Below are positions 1 through 8,133 of a DNA stretch of 40,932 bases, in pieces (position 1 is the stretch's first letter; each line of letters starts with the position of its first letter). Source of the stretch: Candidatus Bathyarchaeota archaeon (lineage in GTDB: Archaea; Thermoproteota; Bathyarchaeia; Bathyarchaeales; Bathycorpusculaceae). The position numbers were made by a program, and so were the translations under genes. A model generated the notes under the pieces. It was given only the letters and a program-made list of their open reading frames with translations. It did no database searches and was not told the origin of the DNA. The stretch spans positions 1-40,932 of the forward strand of contig JAOZIH010000010.1 in assembly GCA_026014545.1 (NCBI GenBank), in the 5' to 3' direction.

Positions 1-110
1 TCCTCAACAGGCCAGTGGCTCTCCTCAACAGGAATTGTTTCGCCTGCATTGAAATAGGCGTTAAAAACGCATCTGCGATGCTGCGCCGCCAATTTAGGAA
101 GCGCATCCAC
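1..110 (-). CDS. Partial gene fragment running off the left edge, unknown function
   Basis: An open minus-strand frame runs from a possible GTG at 110 to the window edge, giving 36 residues that include NAYFNAGETIPVEESHWPVEE. The composition looks protein-like and the PVEE motif is repeated, encoded by the direct repeat tcctcaacagg at 1-11 and 22-32. There is no Shine-Dalgarno site before the GTG and a TGA lies three codons upstream of it, so this may instead be the remnant of a broken gene. No family recognised. Confidence 0.35.
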   Translation of the reverse strand, partial: MDALPKLAAQHRRCVFNAYFNAGETIPVEESHWPVE

Positions 111-339
111 AACATGTCAAGGTTGCTGCGCAACAAACCCACTGATTCATACTGCTTATTACTGCTGATTCATACTGCTGATTACTGCTGAAATGTACTG
201 TTGATTCATATTGCTGAAACATTTATACATCAGAAGCCTTCATGCATTAGGCACGTCTGCAATCCACGTTAGCGTATTCCACTGTGAACTTGGCCTACCT
301 AACGCTTTATTAAACCTCCAAGCCGCTTTCGCAGCCTCC
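111..339. other. Non-coding stretch with short imperfect repeats
   Basis: No convincing gene in either strand. Positions 143-216 hold several imperfect copies of gattcatactgctgatt and tactgctgatt, a short-period pattern that resembles the ttactg repeats of the G/T-rich block further right. The rest is unremarkable. Confidence 0.5.
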
Positions 340-1065
340 CCTTAAACCTTTACTCCTCAAAAATTCCCACTCCAAGCCCACCCCAAAACGCTCCAACCCC
401 GGCTCCAAACCCGGCTCCAAACCATTCAAAACCCGCTTCAAACCGCCTAAACCGTCTAACCCGCTTCAAATTGCCTATAAATTGCCTATAAATTGCCTAA
501 ATTGCCTAAATTGCCTAAATTGCCTAAACCGTCTAACCCGCTTCAAACCGCTTCAAGACGCTTCAATCCGCCTAAGCTGTCCTATGTGTGGCTACTTAGT
601 AATGTGCGCGTCCACTCATCCTTCTCAACCGCTCTTTTCCTTTTCCACCTCACGCTTCAACCTACATTCAACCTTACATTTAAACAGCAAACCATACAGC
701 CGAAGCTAAACCGCCCCCGGCCAACCAAAAAACCCTGAAAAAACACGCCAAACCACACCAAAATAAACCCACCACCCAAACCACGTCGAACCGCCAAAAC
801 CTAACGCATAAACCTAAACCGCCCAAAACACGCCAGCAAACAAACCCACCATCCAAACCACACAAACCACCCAACACGCCCAAACCGCCCGAACCCACGC
901 CTAAACCGCCCAAACCCACACCAAAAATAAACCCACCGCCCAAACCTAACGCCCACACCTAAACCGTCAAAACCACGCCCAAACTTAAACCACCCAAACT
1001 TAAACCGCCCAAACCAAACCGCCCAAGCCGAAGCCGCCCAGCCCACCAAAGTAAACTTAAACCCC
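340..1065. repeat. Low-complexity A/C-rich block (degenerate short repeats)
   Basis: About 725 bases in which the plus strand is almost only A and C with some T and very little G. It is built from degenerate units such as ttgcctaaa (four near-perfect tandem copies at 488-528) and aaaccgccc / aacccacc. Frequent CCC runs mean the complementary strand carries many GGG runs and could form G-quadruplexes. The open frames on the complement are glycine/valine/phenylalanine-rich, lack start signals and are treated as composition artefacts. The block ends at a small inverted repeat, ccgc aa gcgg near 1063-1072, where the base bias flips. Confidence 0.75.
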
Positions 1066-1720
1066 CGCAAGCGGTTTTTGGGTTTTTGGATTGTTGGTTT
1101 GTCAGGTTGCTTTTTACTGTTTTCTTTATGGGTTACTGTTTTGTTTATGGGTTACTGTTTATTTAATGGTTATTGTTTAATGGGTTGTTCGCTGGTTACT
1201 TTGGATTATTATTTGGATTACTGCTTAATGAGTTACTGCTTAATGATTACTGTTTAATGGATTACTGTTTAATGATTACTGTTTAATGAGTTATTGTTTA
1301 ATGGGTTACTAGTTGGATTATTTGGGTTACTGGTTACTATTTACTGTTTGCTGGATTATTGGATTATTGGATTATTGGTTACTTTTTGCTGTTTGGATCA
1401 TTTGGAATACTGTTTGCTGGTTACTTTCTGTTTGGATCATTATTTGCTGGATCCGGGTTACTGTTCGCTGGTTACTTTGCTGGTTACTTTGCTGGTTTAT
1501 TTGGTTTATTATTTGCTGGATTATTCGGGTTACTTTGCTGGTTTATTTGGTTTATTGGTTACTGGTTAATGGTTGCTGACCGATGATGTCTAATATCTTT
1601 ACTAGTTACTGCTTTGTTTACTGGTTACTGTGCTGTTTGCTGGTTAATGTTTTGTTTACTGGCTTAATGACGTCTAATATTGATGACCCGCTATTGATGC
1701 TTAATGCCGATGTCTAATAT
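1066..1720. repeat. Low-complexity G/T-rich block (degenerate ttactg repeats)
   Basis: Directly after the A/C-rich block the plus strand becomes G/T-rich and C-poor. It contains many degenerate 14-17 base units of the form gattactgtttaatg (clear between 1150 and 1310) and, further on, ttactggttac and ttggattatt units. Overlapping open frames read as L/W/Y/F-rich strings in all three plus frames, which is what such a repeat must produce; none has a ribosome binding site, so no gene is called. Confidence 0.75.
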
Positions 1721-1739
1721 TATACTATTCTAGCATCTA

Positions 1740-2060
1740 TCATCTATCAATTACTTAACTTGGCATACCTGTTTAACATGTCATGCCACATACTGCCAGA
1801 ATAATTAACGAACACTAAACATGCTTTAACAGCAACCTGGCTTACCAAACTAACAACCACTAACAACCAATAACATACAGAACCAACAACCCAAACCAAA
1901 AATAAGTAAACTCAAAACACAAACAAACAAAAAAAAAAAAAAGAGGAACTAGAAAGGATGGCGGGGGGTGTGAGTTTACTTGGTGGTCGGGTGATTGGTT
2001 GGGCTGGTTTTTTCTGGTTTTACGGCTGCGTTGGTTTGCAGGTTTGCGGGTTAGCGGCTT
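1740..2060. repeat. Second, shorter A/C-rich then G/T-rich block pair
   Basis: From about 1740 to 1945 the plus strand is again A/C-rich and ends in an A-run of about 14 at 1929-1942. From about 1950 to 2060 it is strongly G/T-rich (ggcggggggtgtgag, gtttgcgggttagcgg). This repeats, at smaller scale, the amino-to-keto switch seen at 1065. No gene is seen. The block ends just before the promoter of the plus-strand operon. Confidence 0.6.
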
Positions 2061-2079
2061 TGAAGAGTTAACTCAAAAT

Positions 2080-2090
2080 ATTTATATATT
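2080..2090 (+). promoter_or_regulatory. TATA box of the 2.1-4.6 kb plus-strand operon
   Basis: The sequence atttatatatt is a good archaeal TATA box, preceded by an A-rich BRE-like stretch (actcaaaat). Transcription would start about 25 bases downstream, near 2110, leaving a leader of about 12 bases before the ATG at 2122. It is the only clear TATA box before the four-gene operon. Confidence 0.6.
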
Positions 2091-2121
2091 AAATCTTCAT
2101 ATTTAATGCTTGGTGAGCTGC

Positions 2122-2298
2122 ATGAACACGCATGTTAAACCTCAAATTTTTATGGACGGCGCAGCTTACACTGCAAACTATAACGTTTTTTCAACGCCGT
2201 TAATGTTCAGCATAGGCGACGCTTGCATTTTAGCAGGCGCTCCCATGATGGGAAAGCGCCTTTCCCCATCAACTTTTAAACTGATAAAGAATGGTTAA
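2122..2298 (+). CDS. Small hypothetical protein, first gene of the plus-strand operon
   Basis: A 58-residue protein starting MNTHVKPQIFMDGAAYTANY. The ATG at 2122 is chosen because ggtga lies seven bases before it and the TATA box at 2080 puts the transcript start just upstream; TTG 2110 and GTG 2113 are in frame but would be nearly leaderless. The end overlaps the next gene by eight bases. No domain or family is recognised and there is no membrane segment or cysteine cluster. It is called a gene because of the promoter and the overlap, which suggest translational coupling. Confidence 0.55.
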   Translation: MNTHVKPQIFMDGAAYTANYNVFSTPLMFSIGDACILAGAPMMGKRLSPSTFKLIKNG

Positions 2299-2734
2299 GC
2301 TGTTTAAGCGGAAAGCTGAACAGTTATCCATCGCTGAATTATCCGAAGTGGAAATTGAAGTTTCCGACGAGGCCAAGTTTGCTGTGGAGGAGCTTGAAGC
2401 CTTCAACTTGTTCGGCGCTGCCGACGGCAAAATCGCGCGTGCAACCGCTAACAGGAGGGGTTTCATTGCTGTCTACGCTGGGCTTAACAGGAGAAGCCTG
2501 TTCGGCGACATCCAAAAGTTTTCGTTCTGGGCTTTGCCTGTGGATTTCGCGTTGAAGCTTGCAGGTCCAGTTGTTGATGCCCATTTAAGCGTGGAGGAGC
2601 GCGGCTTCATGTTTTGGCTTTGCAGCAGGGGCAAAGCGCGTTACGTGAAGGGCGTGGACGTGTATATTGTGGATGACGAGAATTTGCAGCGGGACATTAA
2701 GCGGCAGCTTGCATGCATCAATGGTGGATGCTGA
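2291..2734 (+). CDS. Hypothetical protein (147 aa)
   Basis: A mixed alpha/beta soluble protein of 147 residues with an acidic N-terminal third (SEVEIEVSDEAKFAVEELEA) and a central region reading FIAVYAGLNRRSLFGDIQKF. No family recognised. The start overlaps the preceding gene and its TGA overlaps the ATG of the next gene (TGATG at 2732-2736), so it is translated as part of the plus-strand operon with the membrane peptidase and the phospholipase-like gene. Its role may be linked to those two, but nothing in the sequence says how. Confidence 0.75.
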   Translation: MVKLFKRKAEQLSIAELSEVEIEVSDEAKFAVEELEAFNLFGAADGKIARATANRRGFIAVYAGLNRRSLFGDIQKFSFWALPVDFALKLAGPVVDAHLSVEERGFMFWLCSRGKARYVKGVDVYIVDDENLQRDIKRQLACINGGC

Positions 2735-3873
2735 TGAAGCTTTCTAAGAAGGACAAGATAATTCTTCAGCAGTTTAAATATATAGAATATCTTAAGTTGC
2801 TTAATCGGGGCACATCTGTAAAGTATCCACCGCTGACTAAGCCGGAGGCGCCTAAATATGGCACGTGGAATCACCTATTCAAGAGGTGGCTTGACGAAAC
2901 CAAGTATAAGCTTGAGTATGAATTGGAAGACCTCGTGAATATTGTACTGTTGAACGTGGCTTGGTTCCTCATCGAATACTACATTTACAAAACCTACGGT
3001 TACGACACGTTTATCCTATACACTTTCTGGTTTTATATACCCCTTGTCTCGATATTTATGTGTGCAGTGTTAGATCTTGGGCTGATTTATGCGACGCTGA
3101 AGAAGATCATGTGGCACGTGAAGAAGGCGCTGGCGGATCTACGTATAAAAGCCTACGCTAAGAGGCTTGCGCGTGTAGCAGTTGAGGAGGCTGCTAAAAT
3201 CGCGGGTCACCTGAAACTGCCGCCTTTAGCGGTTGCCTTCATGTATGAAAATGACCCGCAGATTTTGGGTACCTTTTATGAAACGATAGAGCTTGTGATG
3301 CTTAGGCTAACGTTGCCTCGCATAGCAATCTTCAAGAAAGATGACCGTTACGCGCGCACATACTTCCGCGCGGTAATAGCGCATGAATACATACATTACG
3401 CGCAGATGGTTGGGAAAACGCCGCTGGAAGAATACTTCAGCACTGACCCGCTTAAGATTGAAAGTTCAAGCGGAACCCACATTGAAAAGAATCCTGTGGA
3501 AATTGAAGCTACACAGTTCTCTTTGAAGTGGCTTGGCAAGTCAATATTTGCGTTTGAAGATGACATTAGAGAATGGGGTAGAACCGCAAATCACAAGCTG
3601 GAAAGCAGCCGGTGGCGTACACGCCGCAGAGGCAAAAAGATGCTATGCGGCCTTGACCCTCGAAAACCCAAAACAGACCTCTACTGCTTCAAACTCTGCT
3701 ACTACGCAACCTACTATGCACATCGCATGACGCTGAAGCTTCAAAAGAACTACGTGAAGAAGCTAAGGAAACTCGGCGTCGCCAACGACCCCTACATGAT
3801 CTACGCGACCAGGGAGAATCTTAACGCCTCCTATAAAATCGCCGCTGAAGCGACAGGGCAGGAGGCGCAGTGA
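2734..3873 (+). CDS. Membrane-anchored HExxH zinc metallopeptidase-like protein
   Basis: A 379-residue protein with two hydrophobic segments (about residues 67-85 and 92-123) followed by a soluble domain carrying HEYIH at 217-221 in the context AHEYIHYAQ and a downstream EIEA at 256-259 that can supply the third zinc ligand, as in M48-type gluzincins. The C-terminal third is basic. The start at 2734 is chosen because ATG overlaps the upstream stop and ggtgg lies before it; an in-frame ATG at 2713 exists. It overlaps the next gene by four bases (GTGA). A proteolytic role at the membrane is inferred from the motif; substrate unknown. Confidence 0.75.
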   Translation: MKLSKKDKIILQQFKYIEYLKLLNRGTSVKYPPLTKPEAPKYGTWNHLFKRWLDETKYKLEYELEDLVNIVLLNVAWFLIEYYIYKTYGYDTFILYTFWFYIPLVSIFMCAVLDLGLIYATLKKIMWHVKKALADLRIKAYAKRLARVAVEEAAKIAGHLKLPPLAVAFMYENDPQILGTFYETIELVMLRLTLPRIAIFKKDDRYARTYFRAVIAHEYIHYAQMVGKTPLEEYFSTDPLKIESSSGTHIEKNPVEIEATQFSLKWLGKSIFAFEDDIREWGRTANHKLESSRWRTRRRGKKMLCGLDPRKPKTDLYCFKLCYYATYYAHRMTLKLQKNYVKKLRKLGVANDPYMIYATRENLNASYKIAAEATGQEAQ

Positions 3874-4619
3874 AGTTGAAGATTGCAACGCACAAGGCGT
3901 TCGTGTATGCTGCAGCCCGCGTGGCAGGCGTAGACGACTACCTGACAGAGTATATTCTGCGCGGCGTGGTTGCTCCAGACGTCTACCCAGAAGAAGAGTT
4001 AACTGCGAGACTCAGCAGAAGCGGCAACATCTATTTCACGCGGCGCCGCGTTAGACATCACACCATAATGAATAGGGCGCGGATAATGAAGCTGATTTGG
4101 CGCGCAAGAAAACTCTACCTTAAAGGTAAACGGGAGGAAGCCGCGTACTGGCTTGGCTTCGCCCTCCACTACGTACATGACATGTGCATAAGCAAAGATG
4201 CGCATGCAACGGTTGAAGCGGCAATGCGGCAGACGCCCATACCCACGCAGACAATAAGGGATGCTGTTGAAAGAGCGCCGCGGTCGCCAAGCTTCCTCCA
4301 TGAAATCATAGACAATCTTGGGCCAGCAGCCGTTAACACTGCAATGGCGAACGCCGCCGTCGCCACGGGAAGCATAGTAGCCGCCGTCTTCACAGACAAA
4401 GAAGCACCAGCCATCATAGAAGCAGAATACAAGCAGAAGCGCCCGGCACACTTCATCCGCCTCCTGATAGGAGCCGCAGCCGCCCTCACAGGAATAATGG
4501 CAGCCCTAAACATGCAGCCCGTCATCGCAGCCGCGTCAGCCATCACGCTGGCAGCAGCATACATAGCAGACGCAGGCTACCGCCAAACAAAAACCGAAAT
4601 CAACTGGTACAAACACTAA
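3870..4619 (+). CDS. Zinc-dependent phospholipase C / S1-P1 nuclease-like protein with C-terminal membrane hairpin
   Basis: A 249-residue protein with a GTG start overlapping the upstream TGA. Residues 1-120 are helical and histidine-rich: an early His near the N-terminus, RRRVRHHTIMNRAR, and FALHYVHDMC, the last resembling the H-x3-D metal site of the zinc-dependent phospholipase C family. The final 60 residues (about 187-235) form two alanine-rich hydrophobic segments, so the catalytic part would sit at the membrane. It is last in the operon. The family link is by motif and helical pattern only; a membrane-associated metal-binding protein of another kind is possible. Confidence 0.6.
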   Translation: MKLKIATHKAFVYAAARVAGVDDYLTEYILRGVVAPDVYPEEELTARLSRSGNIYFTRRRVRHHTIMNRARIMKLIWRARKLYLKGKREEAAYWLGFALHYVHDMCISKDAHATVEAAMRQTPIPTQTIRDAVERAPRSPSFLHEIIDNLGPAAVNTAMANAAVATGSIVAAVFTDKEAPAIIEAEYKQKRPAHFIRLLIGAAAALTGIMAALNMQPVIAAASAITLAAAYIADAGYRQTKTEINWYKH

Positions 4620-4676
4620 CCCAACACTCAAAAACCAACCCTACCAGCTCCTTCAACCCTTACAATCTTTTCCTTT

Positions 4677-5010
4677 TTCCTATCCCTATTATGGCGAACC
4701 AGAGTTTTTAGACACCAACAACACAACAGCAAAACTTCACGGAACTGCCTTTTCCTTATCCTAGTTTTTTCTATCCTTGTTGTGATGGATCAGAGTTTTG
4801 GGCAATAATTGAGCCTAGAGAAACGCTGTTAGCTATGTAGTTTCTATCCTTGTTGTGGTGGATCAGAGTTTTAGACCATATGCGGCTGACAAGCTTAGTT
4901 TTTCTATCCTTGTTGTGATGGATTAGAGTTTTGGACGGGGCGATACGCTTTCCGCCGTCTCAACGATCATCCAGTTTCTATCCTTGTTGTGGTGGATTAG
5001 AGTTTTGGAC
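4677..5010 (-). CRISPR. Short degenerate CRISPR array, five repeats, no cas genes nearby
   Basis: Five copies of a 37-base repeat at 4677-4713, 4767-4803, 4840-4876, 4900-4936 and 4974-5010. Read on the minus strand the repeat ends in ACAAGGATAGAAAC, the usual archaeal-type end. Repeats 2-5 differ from each other at one to four positions; the copy at 4677 is clearly degenerate, as expected at the trailer end if the leader lies right of 5010. Spacers are 53, 36, 23 and 37 bases, unusually uneven. No cas gene is present in the window, so it would depend on host Cas proteins, or it may be decaying. Confidence 0.75.
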
Positions 5011-5121
5011 TGGGGTGGAATGGGCTTGTTTCAGCGTTTACGCCCTTACATCAGCCCCCCACAAACCACACACCAACATCATCTAGAAATTATCTGAGTA
5101 TTTAAAAGGGATAATGTGGTT

Positions 5122-5139
5122 TTCCACTCGCGAGTGGAA
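5122..5139. promoter_or_regulatory. Perfect 18-bp palindrome, second copy at 33538
   Basis: ttccactcgcgagtggaa is a perfect palindrome lying two bases beyond the stop of the zinc-ribbon gene and about 110 bases from the last CRISPR repeat. The same sequence, extended to 20 bp, occurs at 33538-33557, also just beyond a stop codon. It could be an operator for a dimeric regulator or a hairpin at a transcript end. A T-run does not follow it, which argues against a simple terminator. Confidence 0.6.
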
Positions 5140-5140
5140 G

Positions 5141-5338
5141 TTATATGCAGGCTAACAGTAGTTTATTGCAAACAATGTTTTGTTGTTTTTTGAAAAGTTT
5201 ATTAGCCATCCGCCCATTTACTCTTAGCTCTATTATGGTGCATTTGCTGTTTTTGCAGAAATATCTACCTGTGTTTCCTTTCTTGTAAAGTTCACTTCCA
5301 CAATTTGGGCATTTAATATTTGTTTTTCTAATTTCCAT
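5141..5338 (-). CDS. Small zinc-ribbon protein
   Basis: A 65-residue protein with CPNCGSELYKKG and, 15 residues later, CKNSKC, a four-cysteine zinc ribbon of the kind found at the end of topoisomerases and in small nucleic-acid-binding proteins. A strong ggaggtg site precedes the ATG at 5338. It lies 61 bases downstream of nrdD on the same strand and could share its transcript. The basic C-terminal part (KLFKKQQ) fits binding to nucleic acid. Function not known. Confidence 0.75.
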   Translation of the reverse strand: MEIRKTNIKCPNCGSELYKKGNTGRYFCKNSKCTIIELRVNGRMANKLFKKQQNIVCNKLLLACI

Positions 5339-5399
5339 TTAAAACACCTCCAAAAACTTTTTCTATATAAAAAAGGGGGGATGGTGGAGTATGTGGTTT

Positions 5400-7499
5400 T
5401 TATGTTGCTATGATTGTTTGTTCGTATGTTTTGCGCATTCTGAATTCTGCTTGTTTGCCTTCGTTCCATTGGTCTACTGGCCGTAGGTATCCTACGACGC
5501 GTGAGTATACTTCGCATTTGCTGCCGCAGTATGGGCATGTGGGTGTGTTGCCGTTTATGTAGCCGTGTGATTGGCAGATGCTGAATGTTGGCGTTAGGGT
5601 TATGTATGGCAGCTTGAATGCTGATAGGATTTTTTTGATGAGTTGTTTTGCTGTTTCTCCATTGTGTAGGCGTTCGCCGAGGTAGATGTGGAAGACTGTG
5701 CCTCCTGTATATTTCGTTTGAAGTGGCTCTTGGTTTTCCAATGCGTCAAAAAGGTCTATGTTGGCGTCTGCTGGCGGCAGTGTGCTTCCAGTGTAGAATG
5801 GTGTGGCGTGTGCTTGCTTCTCGTTTGCCGTTATTATTTGCGGGTATTTTTTCTTGTCTATTTTGGCGAGTCTGTAGCTTGTGCCTTCGGCGGGTGTTGC
5901 TTCGAGGTTGTAGAGGTTTCCTGTTTCTTCTTGGAATTTTGTTATTTTTTCCCGTATGTGTTCGAGTATTTGTATGGCGAGTTTCTGGCCTTCTGGTTTA
6001 ATTATTGAGGCGCCGATCATGTTGAGTAGGGCTTCGTTCATTCCTATGATGCCTATTGTGGAGAAGTGGTTTTTCCAGTATCCGCCGTGTCTTTCTTTTA
6101 TGTTTCGGAGGTAGAAGCGGCAGTATGGGTAGAGCTGTTTTTCAGTGAAGCGTTCTAGAGTTTTGCGTTTTATTTCAAGGCTTTCTTTTGCGATTTCCAG
6201 CATTTTATCGAGTTGCTCGTAGAATTTTCGTTCGTCTCGTGCTATGTAGCCTATTCTTGGAAGGTTTATTGTTACGACTCCGATGCTGCCTGTTAATGGG
6301 TCGGCGCCGAATAGGCCGCCGCCTTTTTTGCGTAGTTCTCGCGTGTCAAGTCTTAGTCTACAGCACATGCTTCGGACATCTTCTGGCTTCATGTCGCTGT
6401 TGATGAAGTTTGCGAAGTAGGGGATGCCGTATTTTGCAGTCATCTCCCAGAGTTCTTTGGCTGTTTCGCTGTCCCAGTCGAATTCTGGCGTGACATTATA
6501 TGTTGGTATTGGGAATGTGAATACTCTGCCTTCTGCGTCTCCGCTTGTCATTACTTTCATGAAGGCTTTGTTGAACATTGCTACTTCTTTTTCGTAGTCT
6601 CCGTATGTGGTGTTTTGGAGTTCGCCTGCTATTATTGCTGGCATGTTCTGCATGAATTTTGGCACGTGTAATCCCAATGTAATGTTGGAGAATGGTGTTT
6701 GCCCGCCGACTCTTGTTGGGACATTCATGTTGAATATGAATTCTTGCACTGCCTGGTCTACGGCATGCTGATTTAGGTTGTCGCTTCTGATGAATGGAGC
6801 AAGGTACACGTCTATGTAGCTGAATGCTTGTGCACCTGCTGTTTCATTTTGCAGTGTGTAGATGTAGTTTACTATTTGTCCAAGCGCTGTCCGGAAGTGT
6901 TTAGCGGGTTTGCTGGCGATTTTTCCCTGTGCGCCCTTGAAGCCTGTTGTCAGCAGATCGAACATGTCCCAGCCGACGCAGTACGCTGCAAGCATGCTGA
7001 GGTTGTGGATGTGTATGTCGCCGTTTTTGTGTGCCTCAGCTATTTCAGGGGGGTACAGCTTGTTTAGCCAGTAGTTTGCGACGACTGTTCCTGCCAAATA
7101 ATTGTTTAGGCCCTGCAGTGAGTAGGTCATGTTGGCGTTTTCTTTGACGCGCCAGTCTTCCATGTCAATGTATGATTCTACCAGTTCTACTTGTCCAAGC
7201 AGCAGCGCGAGTTCACGCATTTCTTGGTGTTGGCGTCTGTACAGTATGTATGCTTTGGCAACTTTGTCGTATCCTTTCTTTATCAGCGTTTTTTCTACGA
7301 TGTCCTGTATTTCCTCGACTGTTGGTACGCCGTCGTCGCCGTACTTCTGAATTAAAGTGGCTACTACATCTCTGCTTACTTCTTCTGCTGTTGCCCTGTT
7401 TTTGCCGCCGACAGCCTTTGTTGCTTTCCATACGGCTTCGGTGATTTTGTCTGCATTGAACTCTGCGAGTTTTCCATCTCTTTTTCTTACATATTTCAT
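5400..7499 (-). CDS. nrdD: Anaerobic ribonucleoside-triphosphate reductase, class III
   Basis: Makes deoxyribonucleotides from ribonucleoside triphosphates without oxygen, using a glycyl radical. The 699-residue protein has an N-terminal ATP-cone (about 1-95, starting MKYVRKRDGKLAEFNADKIT), the ten-stranded barrel with GDIHIHNLSML and the SMCCRLRLD cysteine region, and an intact C-terminus: a zinc site made by cysteines near 642, 655, 658 and 662 followed by RVVGYLRP with the radical glycine near 670. Length is normal. ATG 7499 has aaggtg upstream. No nrdG-type activase (GCNHRC-like motif) is found nearby; the activase must come from the host or from one of the other radical SAM proteins, which do not look like it. 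Confidence 0.97.
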   Translation of the reverse strand: MKYVRKRDGKLAEFNADKITEAVWKATKAVGGKNRATAEEVSRDVVATLIQKYGDDGVPTVEEIQDIVEKTLIKKGYDKVAKAYILYRRQHQEMRELALLLGQVELVESYIDMEDWRVKENANMTYSLQGLNNYLAGTVVANYWLNKLYPPEIAEAHKNGDIHIHNLSMLAAYCVGWDMFDLLTTGFKGAQGKIASKPAKHFRTALGQIVNYIYTLQNETAGAQAFSYIDVYLAPFIRSDNLNQHAVDQAVQEFIFNMNVPTRVGGQTPFSNITLGLHVPKFMQNMPAIIAGELQNTTYGDYEKEVAMFNKAFMKVMTSGDAEGRVFTFPIPTYNVTPEFDWDSETAKELWEMTAKYGIPYFANFINSDMKPEDVRSMCCRLRLDTRELRKKGGGLFGADPLTGSIGVVTINLPRIGYIARDERKFYEQLDKMLEIAKESLEIKRKTLERFTEKQLYPYCRFYLRNIKERHGGYWKNHFSTIGIIGMNEALLNMIGASIIKPEGQKLAIQILEHIREKITKFQEETGNLYNLEATPAEGTSYRLAKIDKKKYPQIITANEKQAHATPFYTGSTLPPADANIDLFDALENQEPLQTKYTGGTVFHIYLGERLHNGETAKQLIKKILSAFKLPYITLTPTFSICQSHGYINGNTPTCPYCGSKCEVYSRVVGYLRPVDQWNEGKQAEFRMRKTYEQTIIAT

Positions 7500-7546
7500 G
7501 TTTTTTTCACCTTAAGGTTGATAGTCTCCCGTACTTTGCCCTGTAA

Positions 7547-8133
7547 CGCCCTCCTATAACTGGAGGAGGGCGATTTTAAAAGGGGCAAAACACGGGTGGA
7601 GGGGCTCCATTCATTTCCATGAAGGTTCACGGAGCCCCTTGACAGGCGGTAAACCGCCTGTTTCGGCCTACCGTAATACGCTGATGGCGAATCAGCGGCT
7701 GGACGATAGGCCAACCTCTACATGTAAAATCTCTTGGAAAACGAGTTTTACATGTAGAAGCAGCCGAAGCTTCCCGTTGAGAGGTTTTCTGGGAAGCTTG
7801 GCTTCTTCAGAAGGGTTTCCAGCTCATCAGAAAAGGGGCAGGGGAGCACCCTTTCCTGGAACACATCGGATGGATTATCTTTTACAGAAGCTGGTGTGCC
7901 CCCGTAAAAGACGCCGGAAAATCCATCCGGAATAAATTATATCAGCCGCTTCATCCGCTTGCCTGTTGGCGGCTGATGTTTTGGCAAGCATCGCGAACCT
8001 GCACGGTGTTTCGGGAGAAGTGAGCGCGCGATTTTTCCCTAGACGCTGTTGCCCTTTCCCCATGGGAAGCTACCACAGCCGCGTCCGCATCCAGTAGCTT
8101 ATAGGGCGGAGGTGATATTCCGTGCAGGTTTTT
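7547..8133. ncRNA. Candidate large structured non-coding RNA
   Basis: Nearly 600 bases without a credible gene, more G/C-rich than its surroundings and filled with perfect inverted repeats: 7601-7608/7631-7638; 7643-7650/7653-7660; 7665-7670/7707-7712 enclosing 7680-7685/7691-7696; 7717-7729/7746-7758 (13 bp); 7767-7775/7791-7799; 7867-7876/7920-7929 enclosing 7878-7885/7904-7911; 7941-7949/7969-7977; and a long-range 11-bp pairing 7996-8006/8120-8130. Such density of nested stems is typical of large ornate RNAs. Orientation is not settled; the A/T-rich box at 8147-8160 could start a minus-strand transcript near 8130, at the outer stem. I do not recognise RNase P, SRP, group II intron or a known riboswitch in it. 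Confidence 0.6.
7573..7580 (-). promoter_or_regulatory. Possible TATA box for nrdD
   Basis: On the minus strand the sequence ccttttaaaatcg sits about 75 bases before the nrdD ATG and is the only A/T-rich box there. Transcription would start near 7550, inside the perfect inverted repeat cgccctcc / ggagggcg (7547-7554 and 7565-7572), so that repeat could act as an operator or as part of a leader hairpin. Confidence 0.35.

Noticed and set aside
680-1070. Glycine-, valine- and phenylalanine-rich open frames on the minus strand
   Set aside because: They follow from the G/T-only composition of that strand, run open in more than one frame and have no ribosome site.
1294-1586. Leucine/tyrosine/tryptophan-rich open frames in all three plus frames
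   Set aside because: All three frames are open because the repeat lacks stop triplets; no start signal and no protein-like variation.
4620-5010. Repeats as intrinsic transcription terminators or iterons of an origin
   Set aside because: Repeat length, the GAAAC end on the minus strand, unique spacers and one degenerate terminal copy fit CRISPR better, although the uneven spacers leave some doubt.
5648-7444. Several long open frames on the strand opposite nrdD
   Set aside because: They are shadows of the conserved nrdD gene, with cysteine/valine/leucine-rich nonsense composition.
7805-7840. Hammerhead ribozyme or C/D-box sRNA: the minus strand reads CTGATGAGCTGGAAAC, then CTGA
   Set aside because: A hammerhead needs a stem between CTGATGA and GAAA, and there is none. 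The C-box/D-box order is suggestive but a C'/D partner pair and a guide target are not visible.
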